This document shows positions 12,896 through 26,165 of a stretch of 64,000 nt of DNA, piece after piece (position 1 is the stretch's first letter; each line of letters opens with the position of its first letter). The notes beneath the pieces were generated by a model, which worked only from the letters and a program-made list of their open reading frames with translations, did not search any database and had not been told where the DNA came from. The DNA comes from Apostichopus japonicus. Lineage: Eukaryota; Echinodermata; Holothuroidea; Aspidochirotida; Stichopodidae. Both the position numbers and the translations under genes were made by a program. The stretch is from positions 802,001 through 866,000 of the forward strand of contig NC_092577.1 in NCBI RefSeq assembly GCF_037975245.1, read 5' to 3'.

Positions 12896-13379
12896 TCTTT
12901 ACTAATTTTTAATGAACAATATTTATTTGTTGTTGGTTGAATGGTATGCTTTTTTGGTTATCGTTTTTCTTTTTTTCTACCTTTTCAAGGATGGGGCATG
13001 CGGGATGGGGGGGGGGGGTACAAGATCTATGCCAATTTGATAACAGTATAATCCTTTTGTTCAGCAATTCTTTTGCTAACAACATCACTGGTTTGGATCA
13101 AATTAAGACACTCTCTTGATGTATTTGCTTAACTATGTGAAGCTTAATCAAAGTGACTTGAAGAATTCGATTTTATTCATACCGATCTATAATGCAACTA
13201 TAGTTTACGTCTCATACAGCTGCAAAGCACAAGTGTTGGTAAGTGACGGTGTGTTGGTAAGTGTCGGTGCGCCTTATAATAATTTCTAAATTACATCGCT
13301 GCTGGTGACTATATATACATCCAATGATATCGCATTTGGATTTACGGCTTATTTCGATTTTGTTATTACCGTTTGGAAG

Positions 13380-13775
13380 CAGTGGCGTCGCCAAGGGATG
13401 GCCTGTGTGGTGGGGGGTCACATGCCCTCCCCAAAATATCGTTCCCCTCCCAAGTGCCCCCCCCCCCCTCCAGATGTGATTTGTAGTGTTACAAAAATAC
13501 TCAAACACAAAACTTGATCTGCCTCAATTAAAAACATAAATATCGGACAGACTAAGCCCGAAAAATCTTGAACATAAAGTTACTTCAAGTTGCAAAATAG
13601 CACCAGATTGTATCTAAGGACCCCTAATTAATCAAAAATTTCTCAAAGGGGAAGACCGCCTCCCCTTAGACCAATCCCACAGGACGGCATTCACAAATAA
13701 ACATTGTGCCCCCTAATTAAGTGCTGTGCCCCTCCCCCTGTGCCCCCTTGATTGAATTGTCTGGCGACGCCACTT
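13380..13775. mobile_element. hAT-like MITE, 396 bp, with 8-bp TSD
   Basis: Ends CAGTGGCGTCGCCA and TGGCGACGCCACTT are inverted repeats with one terminal mismatch. TTTGGAAG flanks it on both sides (13372-13379 and 13776-13783), an 8-bp target duplication as expected of hAT elements. The interior is C-rich with CTCCCCTTAGACC blocks shared with the elements at 28942 and 38857. No transposase. Confidence 0.88.
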
Positions 13776-13783
13776 TTTGGAAG

Positions 13784-15190
13784 GCCATTTTAGCTACGAA
13801 AAATTGTAACGAAAACATTTTCTTACGTCAAAAGTTTATGTTATGAACACCGCATTTAAAGCGTCTGCAATACATTTCTATTGGTTCGGTTTAGATTCGC
13901 GGAATAGGGTCAAATATAAAACCAACTGAAAACTCCGTAAACGAAGATGTCACCCGAATGGAGGCCTAGACAATTGCCATTGCCACGTTACACTCTAACA
14001 ACCGCGTAATGTCATATAAAGGTAAAACTTGGATGAAAAGATAAAAGTTTTATTAAGTGAATTCCCAGGTAAGAGTTATCCAAATCCTCTTTTCAAGGAA
14101 AAGTTTCAATTGACGGTAGACGAAACCATAATGTGAATGTATAAGTCACCTGGTATAGCTATCAAGAGATTACGAACAAATCCTGCTGATTACAACGTTT
14201 CCTACTAGCAGAAATATCTAACATGCAGCCGTTCTTCAATTTAAAAACCGTTAGCTGTGCTATTTACTCTTGAGAGGAATAACTCATGGCTCCCTCTATT
14301 CCATGGTAGACTACACGAGGGTAAATTATGTTGGGGTAGTACTATGAGTAGGGAGCAAAGTAGGTAAATGATGTATAAAAGGCAGACTGTGCGAATTAAA
14401 ATATATTTGGTTATAGTGTACGATGTTGAAAATCTTAAATCGAAAAATGTTCCGCTAAAAACAGTTGCACCGCAGTTTCACTCATACATCTGATCTTGGT
14501 CGACTTTGCGTTATATATGTCGCGGCAGCAACACATCAGTCACGACCTGTTTTGAATTCACAGCGGTATAATTTAACCTATCAACGGCGTGTTTGGAAGA
14601 AGCAACGGCTTATGCTTAGTAGTAACAGCCTGAAGTAATTATTAAAGGCGTTATTTTAATTTTTAACGACCTAATATCAATATATAAATAGGCGGCGCTA
14701 TTGCGTACCCATGAACGTAAATTCGGTCAGCGGCGTAAAAAAAAATCACATTAGTGTACTTTTCATAAGCGTTGTGTGGCGCTATTGCAGTTCACAACAA
14801 TTATTCAACGACGTAAATTCGTTCAACCTAAATTGTCTAGCGACAAAGTGTTTTAACAAGAACAACTGTATTTGCATACAAATACGTGTCATTGTAGTGC
14901 CCGGTGATGGTAAAAGTTAGTTACTTGTTGATTTTCAATGGAGGGGACTTTGTTATTGCAAACCTTTTGAAGTTATTTTTGTCACGTATAAACCAGGTTC
15001 GGCGGTTGGTCCTTTTACGTAGACCAAAGCTATAGGCTATATTTATAAACAGTACTATATATAGCTAGCATGCGCAAGCAATATAAACGAAGAAATTATT
15101 ACTAAAACCATCACTGTTTAACGGTTGTCAATCACGACTTACGCATGTTCCGGACGTGACAGAGAATACCCATAGTACTGGACGTATCAC
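13784..15190. other. Intergenic, nothing recognised
   Basis: No supported gene. Two loosely similar segments around 14700 and 14780 share GGCGCTATTGC and ACGTAAATTCG, possibly an old repeat. Confidence 0.4.
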
Positions 15191-15405
15191 TATGGAACGC
15201 CACATAAAATAATGTCGGTTTTAGCGAGTGTTTTAGTTATTCTGCTTTTGTAAATGCTGCCGAATAACGAGTACGTTAACGAAGTCGTTATGCTGCAGTA
15301 AAGACTGCCGCATAATGGTCATTTAGGTGACTGTAACTATTGCCGCATAGTGACTACGAAGTTTCGTAAAAAGTTATTGAATAATGTCCATTTTGGCGTT
15401 CCATA
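15191..15405. mobile_element. TA-flanked MITE (Tc1/mariner-like ends), about 215 bp
   Basis: TATGGAACGCCA at the left is matched by TGGCGTTCCATA at the right, and the TA at each edge fits a TA target duplication. The interior repeats AATAATGTC near both ends. No coding capacity. Assignment to the Tc1/mariner superfamily is inferred from the TA duplication. Confidence 0.7.
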
Positions 15406-17639
15406 GCTTTAAGGTATTTTAGAAAATCTTGGGTGCAACAAGAAGATTCCGCAGCGACAGATGGCAGATGGGTTTGGGAGCACTATGATAAACGTTGAGC
15501 TCTTCTAGCTCATAATCTAAACGGTAATGGTGGCAAAAGTTGAATGTGCTGCATAGCGCAAGCCATTAGCTATCATTATGTTGGGTAGTATATATGGCAG
15601 ATGAAAACTTCTATCTATGCTCTATTGGCCTTGGAATGTGACGAATTTAGTGTGTAAGAGCAATTAATTGTGGTGCGACACCTATACACTGATTGGTCAA
15701 ATTGAGCAACATGTTACCGTTACTGTATCCTCGCCTAGTTAGCGAAATTTTACAAACTTCGGTGGTTTACACCGAAGGCCTAATGCACGATTAATCTAAC
15801 GAATACAATGTAGGTCTTTGTCATTGTCCAAATGTGACACTCTCCAGTCCATTCAAAACTGCTTGTTCGATTTCCTAGCCCTGGTTTATCATCATACAAA
15901 ACACAATAAATACGTCTGGAGCCGCTAGCTGTGGAAACTTACCACTGTGTACCACTGTGTACTATTTAATGACATGCCATTGCGGGCTAGATGTTCGTGC
16001 CCGGGATCACCAAATAACACCGAGTTCTTGCGGATAATACGATTAACATTTGTTGCTTTCAACTTTTTTGCAGGATGTTTTTAACTCAATTGTTACCTGT
16101 CTTGTTTAATTCGAGACAAACGAACCAAAGTATTGTTTTGGAGAAGTATGCTACTCAAGGAGATCTATTTTTATATTTACGTGTGCAGAATTAACTGTTC
16201 GCCGCCACAATTCTTTGAAAAATGAGTCTGGATTTTTTTCCTGCGTAGCCATATGAATTTGAGATTGCTATGAAGATTGTAAGTCCAGCTGGCATTCACC
16301 CGCCAGCCATGTAGATGATTGAGCGGGCTAGTAATCCCAATATAGTAGCGCACATGCGCACTACAGTATTTCAACATCGTATGACGCCGGTTAAACCATG
16401 GAGCTGTTTATAGCTCCATGGTTAAACAAATGAACCTTGACAAAGTAGTGCGTCACGAAACATTCAACCAATTGGAATTAATGATGACCTTCAGACAAAG
16501 ACTGACGTTATCCGGGAAAAAGAGAGATAGAGGGAATACTTGGGAAAATCCCCTTTTTGAATTTTATTTTTATTTTAATCACCACCATAACAAAGTTATA
16601 GCCTTACCGGAAGGAACCTGGTAAATGGAGGAGCCTTGACTAATACCTTGCATATGCCTATAAACCAATTGTATTCCATTTGGCATTAGCAATCAAAACA
16701 CCATAATCAACGTACTGTGTGAAAAGCTGCACTGATACCAGTTATATTGGCATGATTTCAATATTAGTTTGCTTTCAGATAATGTTAAAATTATCCCTCA
16801 AAGTAAAGGTAACTATGAATGCATTACTTCATCTTTTTTTTCTTTTACTTTTTTTGAACGACAAAGGATGTCTCATAATTTAACTCTATTTTTGTAAAGA
16901 TCGCTATCCGTGATCATCATTATCACCACATATGTGAGACTGTTAAAGCAGTATTTTGCGTTCTTTTCTATGGTTTTTCTCAACCTCACTGATTCCACGA
17001 TGCCATAACGACATACATAACTAGCTTATCTATTCAAATCTGAATTTCAAATGGTGGCATAAAAGTCGAAAAATTACAACTTTCAACTTTGTTTTTTCTC
17101 GAAGATATTTTTTGTTGGGATCCAAGTAAACCCTGCCCATAATATGAATATTTAAAAGCTACGAACGTCATTGGTCAATACGTATAATACAACACCATGC
17201 TTGATTTGTGTAGATTGTCTATGGCAGTTGTACCAGGGGGCTGTTAGAGTACCAGCTCGCTGGTTGTACCAAGTTACCAACTCGACGTTTTGAATCTATT
17301 TTTAGCAACGGCTCATAACGAAATATGCATATCTGATTGGTTGAATTCAAACTAGTGGGCTGGGCCGGGGAACTGTATGCGATTAATATGAAATGTGTAA
17401 TTGTCGGAGGACACTTTCTCATTACCTGCAAATGTCCTTAATTACTCGCCAATTAACGCTTTTGGCAGGGAAAAACTTGGCTAATATCTTAGTTTGCTGT
17501 TTTGTGATTGATATATGTAAAAAAAAAATCAATGGACTTGTCAAAAAAGTGGAAAACGGCGACAAAACGCAAAATTCTGCTTTTAAGAAAGACAAAGGGA
17601 GGGGAAAAAACCATCCCTTATTTGAAGATTACACAGTGG
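15406..17639. other. Intergenic, one short perfect inverted repeat
   Basis: No supported gene. At 16394-16405 AACCATGGAGCT and at 16412-16423 AGCTCCATGGTT form a 12-bp perfect hairpin with a 6-base loop. Confidence 0.45.
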
Positions 17640-18620
17640 AAAGAGATTGGTCCGAAATCCTGAATGTATAACACAGTGATAACACAGTGGTGCGAGAGGG
17701 GTCCGAAATAATCTTTAATGTATTTGGAGGTAACACAGTGGTGCGAGAGGGGTCCAAAATAATCTTTACTGTATTTGGGGGTAACACAGTGGTGCGAGAG
17801 GGGTCCGAAATAATCTTTACTGTATATGAAGGTGACACAGTGGTGCGAGAGGGGTCCGAAATCTTTATTGTTTGTGAAGATAACACAGTGGTGCGAGAGG
17901 GTCCGAAATAATCTTTACTGTATTTGAAGGTGACACAGTGGTGCGAGAGGGGTCCGAAATCTTTATTGTTTGTGAAGATAACACAGTGGTGCGAGAGGGT
18001 CCGAAATCATCTTTACTGTATTTGAAGGTGACACAGTGGTGCGAGAGGGGTCCGAAATCTTTATTGCTTGTGAAGATAACACAGTGGTGCGAGAGGGTCC
18101 GAAATCATCTTTACTGTATTTGGGGGTAACACAGTGGTGCGAGAGGGGTCCGAAATAATCTTTAATGTATTTGGGGGTAACACAGTGGTGCAAGAGGGTC
18201 CGAAATAATCTTTACTGTATTTGGGGGTAACACAGTGGTGCGAGAGGGGTCCGAAATAATCTTTAATGTATTTGGGGGTAACACAGTGGTGCGAGAGGGG
18301 TCCGACTCTTTACTGTATTTGGGGGTAACACAGTGGTGCGAGAGGGGTCCGAATAATCTTTACTGTATTTGGAGGTGACACAGTGGTACGAGAGGGGTCC
18401 GAAATAATCTTTACTGTATATGAAGGTGACACAGTGGTGCGAGAGGGGTCCGAAATAATCTTTACTGTTTGTGAAGGTAACACAGTGGTACGAGAGGGGT
18501 CCGAAATAATCTTTAATGTATTTGAAGGAAACACAGTGGTGCGAGAGGGATCCGAATTTTTTACTGTATTTGAAGATTACACAGAAGTAAGAGAGGGGGT
18601 CCGAAATTATACTACCATAG
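17640..18620. repeat. 51-bp minisatellite (17-codon period)
   Basis: About 19 copies of a unit with cores ACACAGTGGTGCGAGAGG, GGTCCGAAAT and CTTTACTGTATTTG. A 51-bp period keeps a frame open on both strands (plus strand reads VREGSEIIFTV-like 17-mers), but single-G and three-base losses break it in several copies (near 17898 and 17998), so it is most likely non-coding. Confidence 0.9.
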
Positions 18621-19585
18621 ACACAGTAAGAAGGAAACATCAATAAAGAGGATTAGACGCGCGCAGAAGCGTACTTAATATTTTCAGTCGAAAACAATAT
18701 TCAGAAGAGTGTGCCCGGACCGCCATGCCCTGTCCCAGGGTCCGCCCGGGTCGCCAGGCCCTCTCCCAGGGTTTGTCCCTGTAATTATCTGTCACATTCC
18801 CAGACATTTCCAATGGCAAACAGCCAGGTATTGCGAATTGTCGAAGAAGGCATAGATGTATTTTAACCAGGAAATATGAGGATGGGTGACCATTATTTAA
18901 CGTTATTGCATATTGAGGTAGGCTCTATGGGGGAGAGACCCGCACTGATACCTTCCAAAAACTGAACAAACCTTGGATAGTCCATTTTAACTAAATATAT
19001 TCCGGTTATAATATATTTTACAGCAATCAATATTACACATATTTTGTAGTTTCTTTCTTCTTATTCACGCACTTTAATCCTATGATTATATTACATTCTT
19101 TAAATTACATTAACATATTAACGTAAACCAGTTCACTTCATATCAAACATAATTATCAATTTTACATTATTACTTTATCCATAATCCATTGAACATAGGG
19201 AGCTGTCGGGACTCCTTCCTATCTATTTGACCAGACAGGATAGGAAAGTCTATAAATATCTACAGCACCAGGAAGCCGGAGACATCATAGTATCATACAT
19301 GCAGATTACGTATTTAATCTTAGTATTTTGATTGAACGTTTATATAACTCCTATTTATCATTTTCTAGATGTTGTACATTGGATGAGTCCCAATTTGTAC
19401 CAAATGGCTAGTTTGAGCAAAGCAAGTATTGCATTTCAGATGTACATTGATAACAAAAAATGTCTTTATTATTTCACTCTATTCAATCCCCTTAGCCAGG
19501 CATTATGAGGTGAAAGGCACCAACAATTTTGAGCTGGGCACCAACAATTTAGGGGAGGGCACAGTACTATCTAATGTGCCTGTAT
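18621..19585. other. Intergenic, nothing recognised
   Basis: A short duplicated motif (CCAGGGT, GTCC, GCCC) at 18715-18775; otherwise AT-rich with no supported gene. Confidence 0.4.
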
Positions 19586-19730
<145 letters not shown>

Positions 19731-19756
19731 AAGTGATTGGAAGTAAAACAGCCTAA

Positions 19757-19929
19757 GTTTGGTTTTTGTAGATCTTTCGAGCAAAAAACTCCTTCTTCTT
19801 CAGTGCATGCTCAGCGAAAGTGACAAGGAGTAGCAGGAAGTTTCAATTCCCGTTAATACGTGTTACTTTCGCTGATCATGCACTGAAATAGAGCTAGTTT
19901 TTTGCTCGAAAGATTTGCACAAACCAAAC
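19757..19929. mobile_element. Foldback element with about 65-bp arms
   Basis: The left arm (19757-19822) and right arm (19863-19929) are inverted copies, sharing GTTTGG, ATCTTTCGAGCAAAAAACT and TCAGTGCATG-TCAGCGAAAGT. The spacer is about 40 bp. Probably a small foldback or MITE remnant; no clear target duplication was found. Confidence 0.75.
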
Positions 19930-20471
19930 ATTATATATACAAATATGATACAGATAGATGTGGCAACTATATAAGAAAAAACATGACATGATATAAAATT
20001 TGACAACATTAAAGACAAAGAATGTAAAATTATTAAGAAGCGGTTAGCAGTTAAAGACACGATTCTCTGTGTAACTGAGGTCGCATGAAATTCTTGGGGA
20101 TGGGGATGTACCCCCTGTTCAACCTCGCACCAAACTTCAAAAGTGACTTGAACGGCTGCAATCCGAGGAGGGGGAGGGTAGGAGCCTATCAGACCCTTTA
20201 CATGGGGAGTTGACGATATATATACTCTGGTTCTTCCTGTTCCTGTTCGACGAATCACAGCCTTTTGAAGTATTTATGTGCTATAGCACATACAGATATA
20301 CATTTTCAATGACTTTTTTTTCAGTTTGACGATATTTAAGTTTCTCTAACAGATCCATAGCTAGCACTTTTAGCCTCCGTCGAAATCGTTACAATTGCGG
20401 CTTAAACTATTCTTGCCAACTAATCGTTCTGCTGAGAATCCCTTCCGCTATAGTTATTTTACTGTTCCGTT
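19930..20471. other. Downstream flank of EF-hand copy 2
   Basis: Should hold the 3' UTR of the minus-strand gene at its right end. No other gene or clear polyadenylation signal recognised. Confidence 0.4.
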
Positions 20472-23057
20472 TCATTCTGTTGATTGTTTTAACCCTGCAG
20501 CAGTGTTCCTTGTATTTTGATCATCTGTCTCGAATCTCTCCATTTTGTTATCGTCTTTCTCCAATTCGTTTAAGGAAATTCTTTCATCTCCTATAAAAGG
20601 AAACAGAAATAAAAACAAGAATAAAAAATAAACTTATTTTATGAATATGAAAGAAAAATTTTCTTCTTTGGCCGTAATCAGAGACTAAATTGCGATGTTT
20701 GAAATACGGTATGCTGCAATCTGTGCGTAATGATGTAGTACGTTGTGGGTAACGCGTCTAGCCTTCTAAACCTCAGAACCGTGTAGCCGAACGGTATACT
20801 CTGCGGAATGATACAATACGGTGACGTACTAAATATACCTTAAGCATGTTACCTGAATCACCTGCTAGGTTTAACGGGAAGGCTTAGTTGTAGAGTAAAC
20901 CTTAAGATAATTTCATAATTCCATTTAATATCTCATCATGGCACACTACATCGCAACACTGCAATCATAACAATTTGAGCTTGGAATGTAGTTATAATTA
21001 TAACGCTCTGCATCCACATATGAATGTTGGGGGGGGGGTGGGGGAGGAGGGGGATATCAAAATTTTGCTGATTTTGGGATTGGCATAAAGAATGATGCCA
21101 TCACGGCAACTCATCAAAAACTGTTTTTGTTTTTCTTTATAATTGAACTCCCTAATTGTAATCACAGAGGAAATTATTATTCCTGCAATAAATATTGCAG
21201 AGAGCATTGACAATTGGGCAAACATTAACATGTTTCACATTCAATAATGATCAAGAAAAGGATCATAATCATAAGAACACTTTTTTTACAAACGTGTGTA
21301 CCTTGATGATATCATTAAGAGTAATTCACTTGTGGCTATTATTGATTTAAAGTTCAAAGGTCATCTATTTGTGACTTCGACTGATATTCGTTTAATGTAT
21401 GGTCTTACCATTTATGTCGAATTCATCCAACAGTTCTGTAAATTGCCGGATGCCTTTGTTGCAGGAAGCAGCCAACCATTCACGTCCATCTATCAGACCG
21501 TCATTATTCTCATCTAGTTTAGTAAAGATTCTGTTCAATTTACTTGTGTCAACGTCTCCTCCTACAGACCTGAAAACAAAATCAAAAGTTGAGCAGTTTG
21601 GACAATGTTGAAGGTATGCAAAACGTGGTCCATGTTTCACATGTGAATATTCTCACGTGAACACATCACGACCTGACGACGAACTCGCCAGCAAATCGCA
21701 CTCAGGAACGACAAGTTGCCCGTTCCGGGAATTGTTATTTTACGATTTTGTCTCATTTTAGTGAGATCTTCTTCCGAGGCCGTAAAATATCGATACACGG
21801 TGAAAAGGCTATGCAGTATTGGAAGGATTAAAGATCCAGATATTTATTAGGAAAATACTATACGGCGTTGCTGCGGGCAATGTTATTATAACCTTAAATA
21901 AGTATACAAAACTACATGAAAAACAACAATATTATAATGGGAAGTTGATTCTTATAAACATTAGCATTGTCCACCAGTTCTTTGGTAGAGAAATTACAAT
22001 CAGTGAATCACAAAGTACGTAGTCATGTGAATAAACCACTGTGTGAATTGATAATAATAATAATAATATAAAAATATATATATATAGTAAAACGCCTGCC
22101 AATGGTTTACAAGAAAACGTATGTACTATATAGTAAAGGGTTTATACAAACACCTTGTCGATGTTATGGTTATCTAAAGACTTTATAGGTACAGTTAAAT
22201 AGACCCAATGCTTTGTTTAGCTGATCTAGAAGCTTTCAGCTGAGCTATAGCGATCGCGCGTCTCTGCCGAAATTCTCCTTGCCATCGTGTTTAAATGACT
22301 GCCATTTTGTATTTATAGAGGTAGATTACACTAAAAATTAAACTTTATTTCCAGCAAATTGCAACATCAACACGTGCTCTGTGGTGGTGGTGTTGGTAGT
22401 TGCATGAGTTTGTGGTAAAGGAGTATGCTGTGTCGTTATATTTCTCTCTTAAACATTGAAATGTTCACGGTTCACCGAATACTTTCTTCGCAAATCGATC
22501 AAACTACTTTTAATATCCCACGCACCTCTCAACTCCCTGATTCCCATCCTCAAAACCCCCTTGCCCATTGCAGGGTAAATTGAATGTAAACCGAGTGCCT
22601 CACAACACCTTCCCATCCTGAAAACCCCTTCCCATTATCACAACCCCATCATTGTCCTGACAACTCTTTTGAACGCAAGCTGCACGTGGCTGGTAATACA
22701 TTCAACAAGTTCATTAATAGTTAGAGCTCTCAGCCCGATTCTTATACAGAGTAAGCTGCTGAGCCTTTAGACACAAATCCTAGGCAAGCCTGTGATGTCT
22801 CAATAATTAATGGCAACCACAACATATTAAAATCGTAAAGAACTAACGTATATATTCAATATACTAATGGTACAAACATAGCTATCTTACCTTCCTTTCC
22901 GTCTTCTGGTTATCTGGTTTCTGATGCAATTCGCATTAAATTTGGCGGAACCCTTCTTGCAATCTAGACGCCCCTTTCGTCTGCGCCTCGCATTTACTGT
23001 GATTGAAATGGCCAACACCAGCACAAAAAGCATCAAAATCTTTGTAAGTTTAGCCAT
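20472..23057 (-). CDS. Small secreted two-EF-hand protein, three exons, copy 2
   Basis: Minus-strand exons 22891-23057, 21409-21569 and 20472-20590 join in phases 2 and 1 to give 148 residues. Residues 1-23 are a signal peptide (MAKLTKILMLFVLVLAIS...VNA). A strongly basic segment with two Cys follows and ends RRRKGR at the first splice junction. EF-hand loop 1 is DENNDGLIDGRE (canonical) followed by W; loop 2 is DINGDERISLNE, with Glu at position 6 where Gly is usual. The C-terminal tail is acidic and polar, longer than in copy 1 (ends GLKQSTE). About half the residues in the EF-hand part match copy 1, and intron positions are identical, including the intron inside loop 2. Likely a secreted calcium-binding protein; the family name is not known to me. 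The splice sites end GTAAG and CAG or TAG. Confidence 0.87.
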
Positions 23058-23180
23058 CTTTAAGTATTAATTTCAAGAGATGATATGTCGCTCGAGGATT
23101 GGTAGTTGTTGGTAGTTGAATACAGCAGCAGTTCTGAAGGTCTAATGACTAAGCTCTCTATGTAGACAACCCTTATATAG
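23058..23180 (-). promoter_or_regulatory. TATA promoter and 5' UTR of EF-hand gene copy 2
   Basis: The minus strand reads CTATATAAGG at plus 23171-23180, about 118 bp upstream of the ATG, the same spacing as in copy 1. A start near 23145 would give a leader of about 90 nt. Confidence 0.6.
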
Positions 23181-23935
23181 ACTGTGACACTGTACCTAAC
23201 CGTCAGCTACTGGTCTTCGTTAAGTCATCAAACTGACGGGTGCTTCCCCGTAGACCTACTGAACCAGTTAGTGCCAATCGTTGTGGCGGATGCCTGAAAT
23301 TATTAAATTGTTGTTATAAGGAAATAATTCACTATAATTCGAAAAGAATTTCTGGATTTACTTAAGTTATTAACCTCAATGTTAACTTCTAGTCACATGA
23401 AAAGGTAAATGATGTTAATTTCACTTTGTACTTACACACTATATCGTCTTTATTAATATTCCCTCTCAAGCCTTGTAAACTATCATTTGTTCGGATAATA
23501 GACCGACCATCTTTTGCACCCAGTTCCGAATTAACACCCTCTGTAGCCCTAAGGCGCCATGCGCATTGCCACGTCATCCCCTTCATAACTTTTACAGACC
23601 CTACCCAACCAAAAGTAATAAGTTTGTATACTTGCCTGGAAGTGTTCATCCCCTGAATCGGGGGGGGGGGGTCCTTGACTTTGGTACCCGTCGGCACTTA
23701 CCCCATCTGCTTATTCGTTCATCTGGCATTGTATAACATCCTTAACTGTCATTCGTATGCCTGGTATCACATAAGATACAGAACGTCTCACATTGGAAAA
23801 GTCTTTTCAGGGTCACGTGGTAGTAAAATAATTGCATATGTATGAGCATGGTTGACCATGCTAAGCATATTGTTGGGAGGGGTGGGTGTAACCAGTACTT
23901 AATATGCAATTATGTCTTCCGACCTTAACAACAAG
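23181..23935. other. Intergenic, nothing recognised
   Basis: A poly-G run near 23660. No supported gene. Confidence 0.4.
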
Positions 23936-24690
23936 CAAAATTGTCAGGACCCCCGACACTTGGGAGACTGGTGTGGGTATGCCGACAACTGGTACAGTAC
24001 CCCCGAAACTTGGGAGCCTGGTATGTGTATGCCGACATATGGTACAGGACCCCGACACTTTAGAGTCGGATATGGATATGCCGACAACTGGTACAGGACC
24101 CCCGACAATTGGGAGCCTGGTATGGGTATGTCTACAACTGGTACAGTACCCCCGAAACTTGGGAGCCTGGTATGTGTATGCCGACAAATGGTACAGGACC
24201 CCGACACTTTAGAGTCGGATATGGATATGCCGACAACTGGTACAGGACCCCCGACAATTGGGAGCCTGGTATGGGTATGTCTACAACTGGTACAGTACCC
24301 CCGAAACTTGGGAGCCTGGTATGTGTATGCCGACATATGGTACAGGACCCCGACACTTTAGAGTCGGATATGGATATGCCGACAACTGGTACAGGACCCC
24401 CGACAATTGGGAGCCTGGTATGGGTATGTCTACAACTGGTACAGTACCCCCGAAACTTGGGAGCCTGGTATGTGTATGCCGACAAATGGTACAGGACCCC
24501 GACACTTTAGAGTCGGATATGGATATGCCGACAACTGGTACAGGACCCCCGACAATTGGGAGCCTGGTATGGGTATGTCGACAACTGGTACAGTACCCCC
24601 GAAACTTGGGAGCCTGGTATGGGTTTGTCGACAACTGGTACAGGACTCCCGACACTTGGAAGCCTGGTATGGGTATACCCACAACTGCTC
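23936..24690. repeat. 149-bp higher-order tandem repeat built of three ~50-bp units
   Basis: The 149-bp unit is present about four times (starts near 24109, 24258, 24407, 24556). Each contains three diverged ~50-bp monomers with GACAACTGGTACAG, CCCCGA and GGGAGCCTGGTATG. Monomers within a unit differ, but the same monomer in successive units is almost identical. Because 149 is not a multiple of 3, open frames run through on both strands; they are not genes. Confidence 0.92.
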
Positions 24691-25310
24691 TGCTATGTTA
24701 ATGCATGGTCTTGTCATCAGTCAATATATAACTGGCGGTAATTGCACTCTGCAATGATCACGCAGCACAATGGATATCAAATATTCATGGAGGTGAAGGA
24801 ATAAGGAAATGATTACAGATAATGATGACTTTAAACTGGTTTAAACATAGACGTGTAGTCACTGTACATAATGCATGTCAATCGATGTGTAATATTGGCC
24901 GGAGATATTGAACGAGGTTTTACAGCCGTGCGCGTTATATCCGGGATTGAAACCCCTACAAAATGACAGCCACTATGTGCGTCTTGCGCACAGTGGAGAC
25001 AGTCACGACTAGAAGCAATGTTAGTACATGTGTCTGTACCATACCTTGGTATGATCAATGCCAATGAACTGTACAATGAAGGACTGTCATCATCCTTTCA
25101 ATAATGATAACAGTATTTGTACAAAGTCACTGTAGCACGTATAAGTGAAGGTGATTGGTGGTACGTGCTCTGGTAGACGAGAAGGAAAACTTGGCAGTGC
25201 GTGTTTAATGACTTTAACTGAAATGCGTAATGCAGGTGTATCAAGAGTGTGTTTTTGTATTGGTCAATGATGTACAACACTGAACGATGATTCATCTTAC
25301 CAATGTAGCA
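24691..25310. other. Intergenic, nothing recognised
   Basis: No supported gene or repeat. Confidence 0.4.
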
Positions 25311-25778
25311 ATGTACTATACCGTAATGTACCGCCAATTCACTGTACCGTACAGTAATTTACCAAACCGTGATGTACCAATACACTGTACCATACCGTAA
25401 TGTATGATACCGTAATGTACCAATGCACTGTACCGTTCAGTAATGTACCAATGCACTGTACCGTTCAGTAATGTACCAATTCACTGTACCGTACCGTAAT
25501 GTACCAATTCACTGTACCGTACCGTAATGTACCAATTCACTGTACCGTACCGTAATGTACCAATTCACTGTACCGCACCGTAATGTACCAATGCACTGTA
25601 CCGTTCAGTAAGGAACTAATGTACTGTACCGTACCGTACCGTAATGTACCAATGTACCGTAACGTACCGTAACGTATACCGTAATATATAGTGGTGGTTT
25701 TGTGGTTTTGTAAGAAGTGGTTTTGTAAGGAAATAATAGCTAGTTACTGACTAAAACTAAATTATACCTGTATGTAAT

Positions 25779-25818
<40 letters not shown>

Positions 25819-26165
25819 AACATTTAATTTGAACTTATATCCATGTATGTATTCATACACATATATATATTTTGTTTTTTCTTTTCTTTTCTTTTCTTTT
25901 CTTTTCTTTTCTTTCTTCAGGGAGTCTTCCACATTGTTAAGCTTTTAAGCTTTATGGAAGACTTCCTCCACTTTGTACTTTTGTGGCAAACAAATAAATA
26001 AATAAATAAAAAAAAAATATATACAAATTTACTGTACCAATGTACCGTACCATACCGTAATGTACCGTAATGTTCCCTACCGTACTGTATCATACCGTAA
26101 TGTATCATATTGTAATGTACTAACGTAACGTGCCGTAAGCTAATGTACCGTACCATTATGTACCA
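25311..26165. repeat. 28-bp minisatellite (CCGTAATGTACCAATTCACTG type), split in two
   Basis: The unit carries ACCGTACCGT, AATGTACCAA and TTCACTGT. The array runs from 25311 to about 25690 and resumes at about 26030-26165, the two parts being separated by an unrelated insertion. Confidence 0.88.
25691..26029 (+). mobile_element. Retroposon-like insertion with A-rich tail inside the 28-bp array
   Basis: About 340 bp of unrelated sequence interrupts the array. It has a TA microsatellite (25781-25817), a (CTTTT)n run (25875-25912), an imperfect palindrome GGAGTCTTCC...GGAAGACTTCC, and ends in (AAATA)n then poly-A, as 3' tails of non-LTR elements do. Family not identified. Confidence 0.5.

Noticed and set aside
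23904-24757. Several overlapping open frames of 100-150 codons on both strands
   Set aside because: All are readings of the 149-bp tandem unit in different frames.
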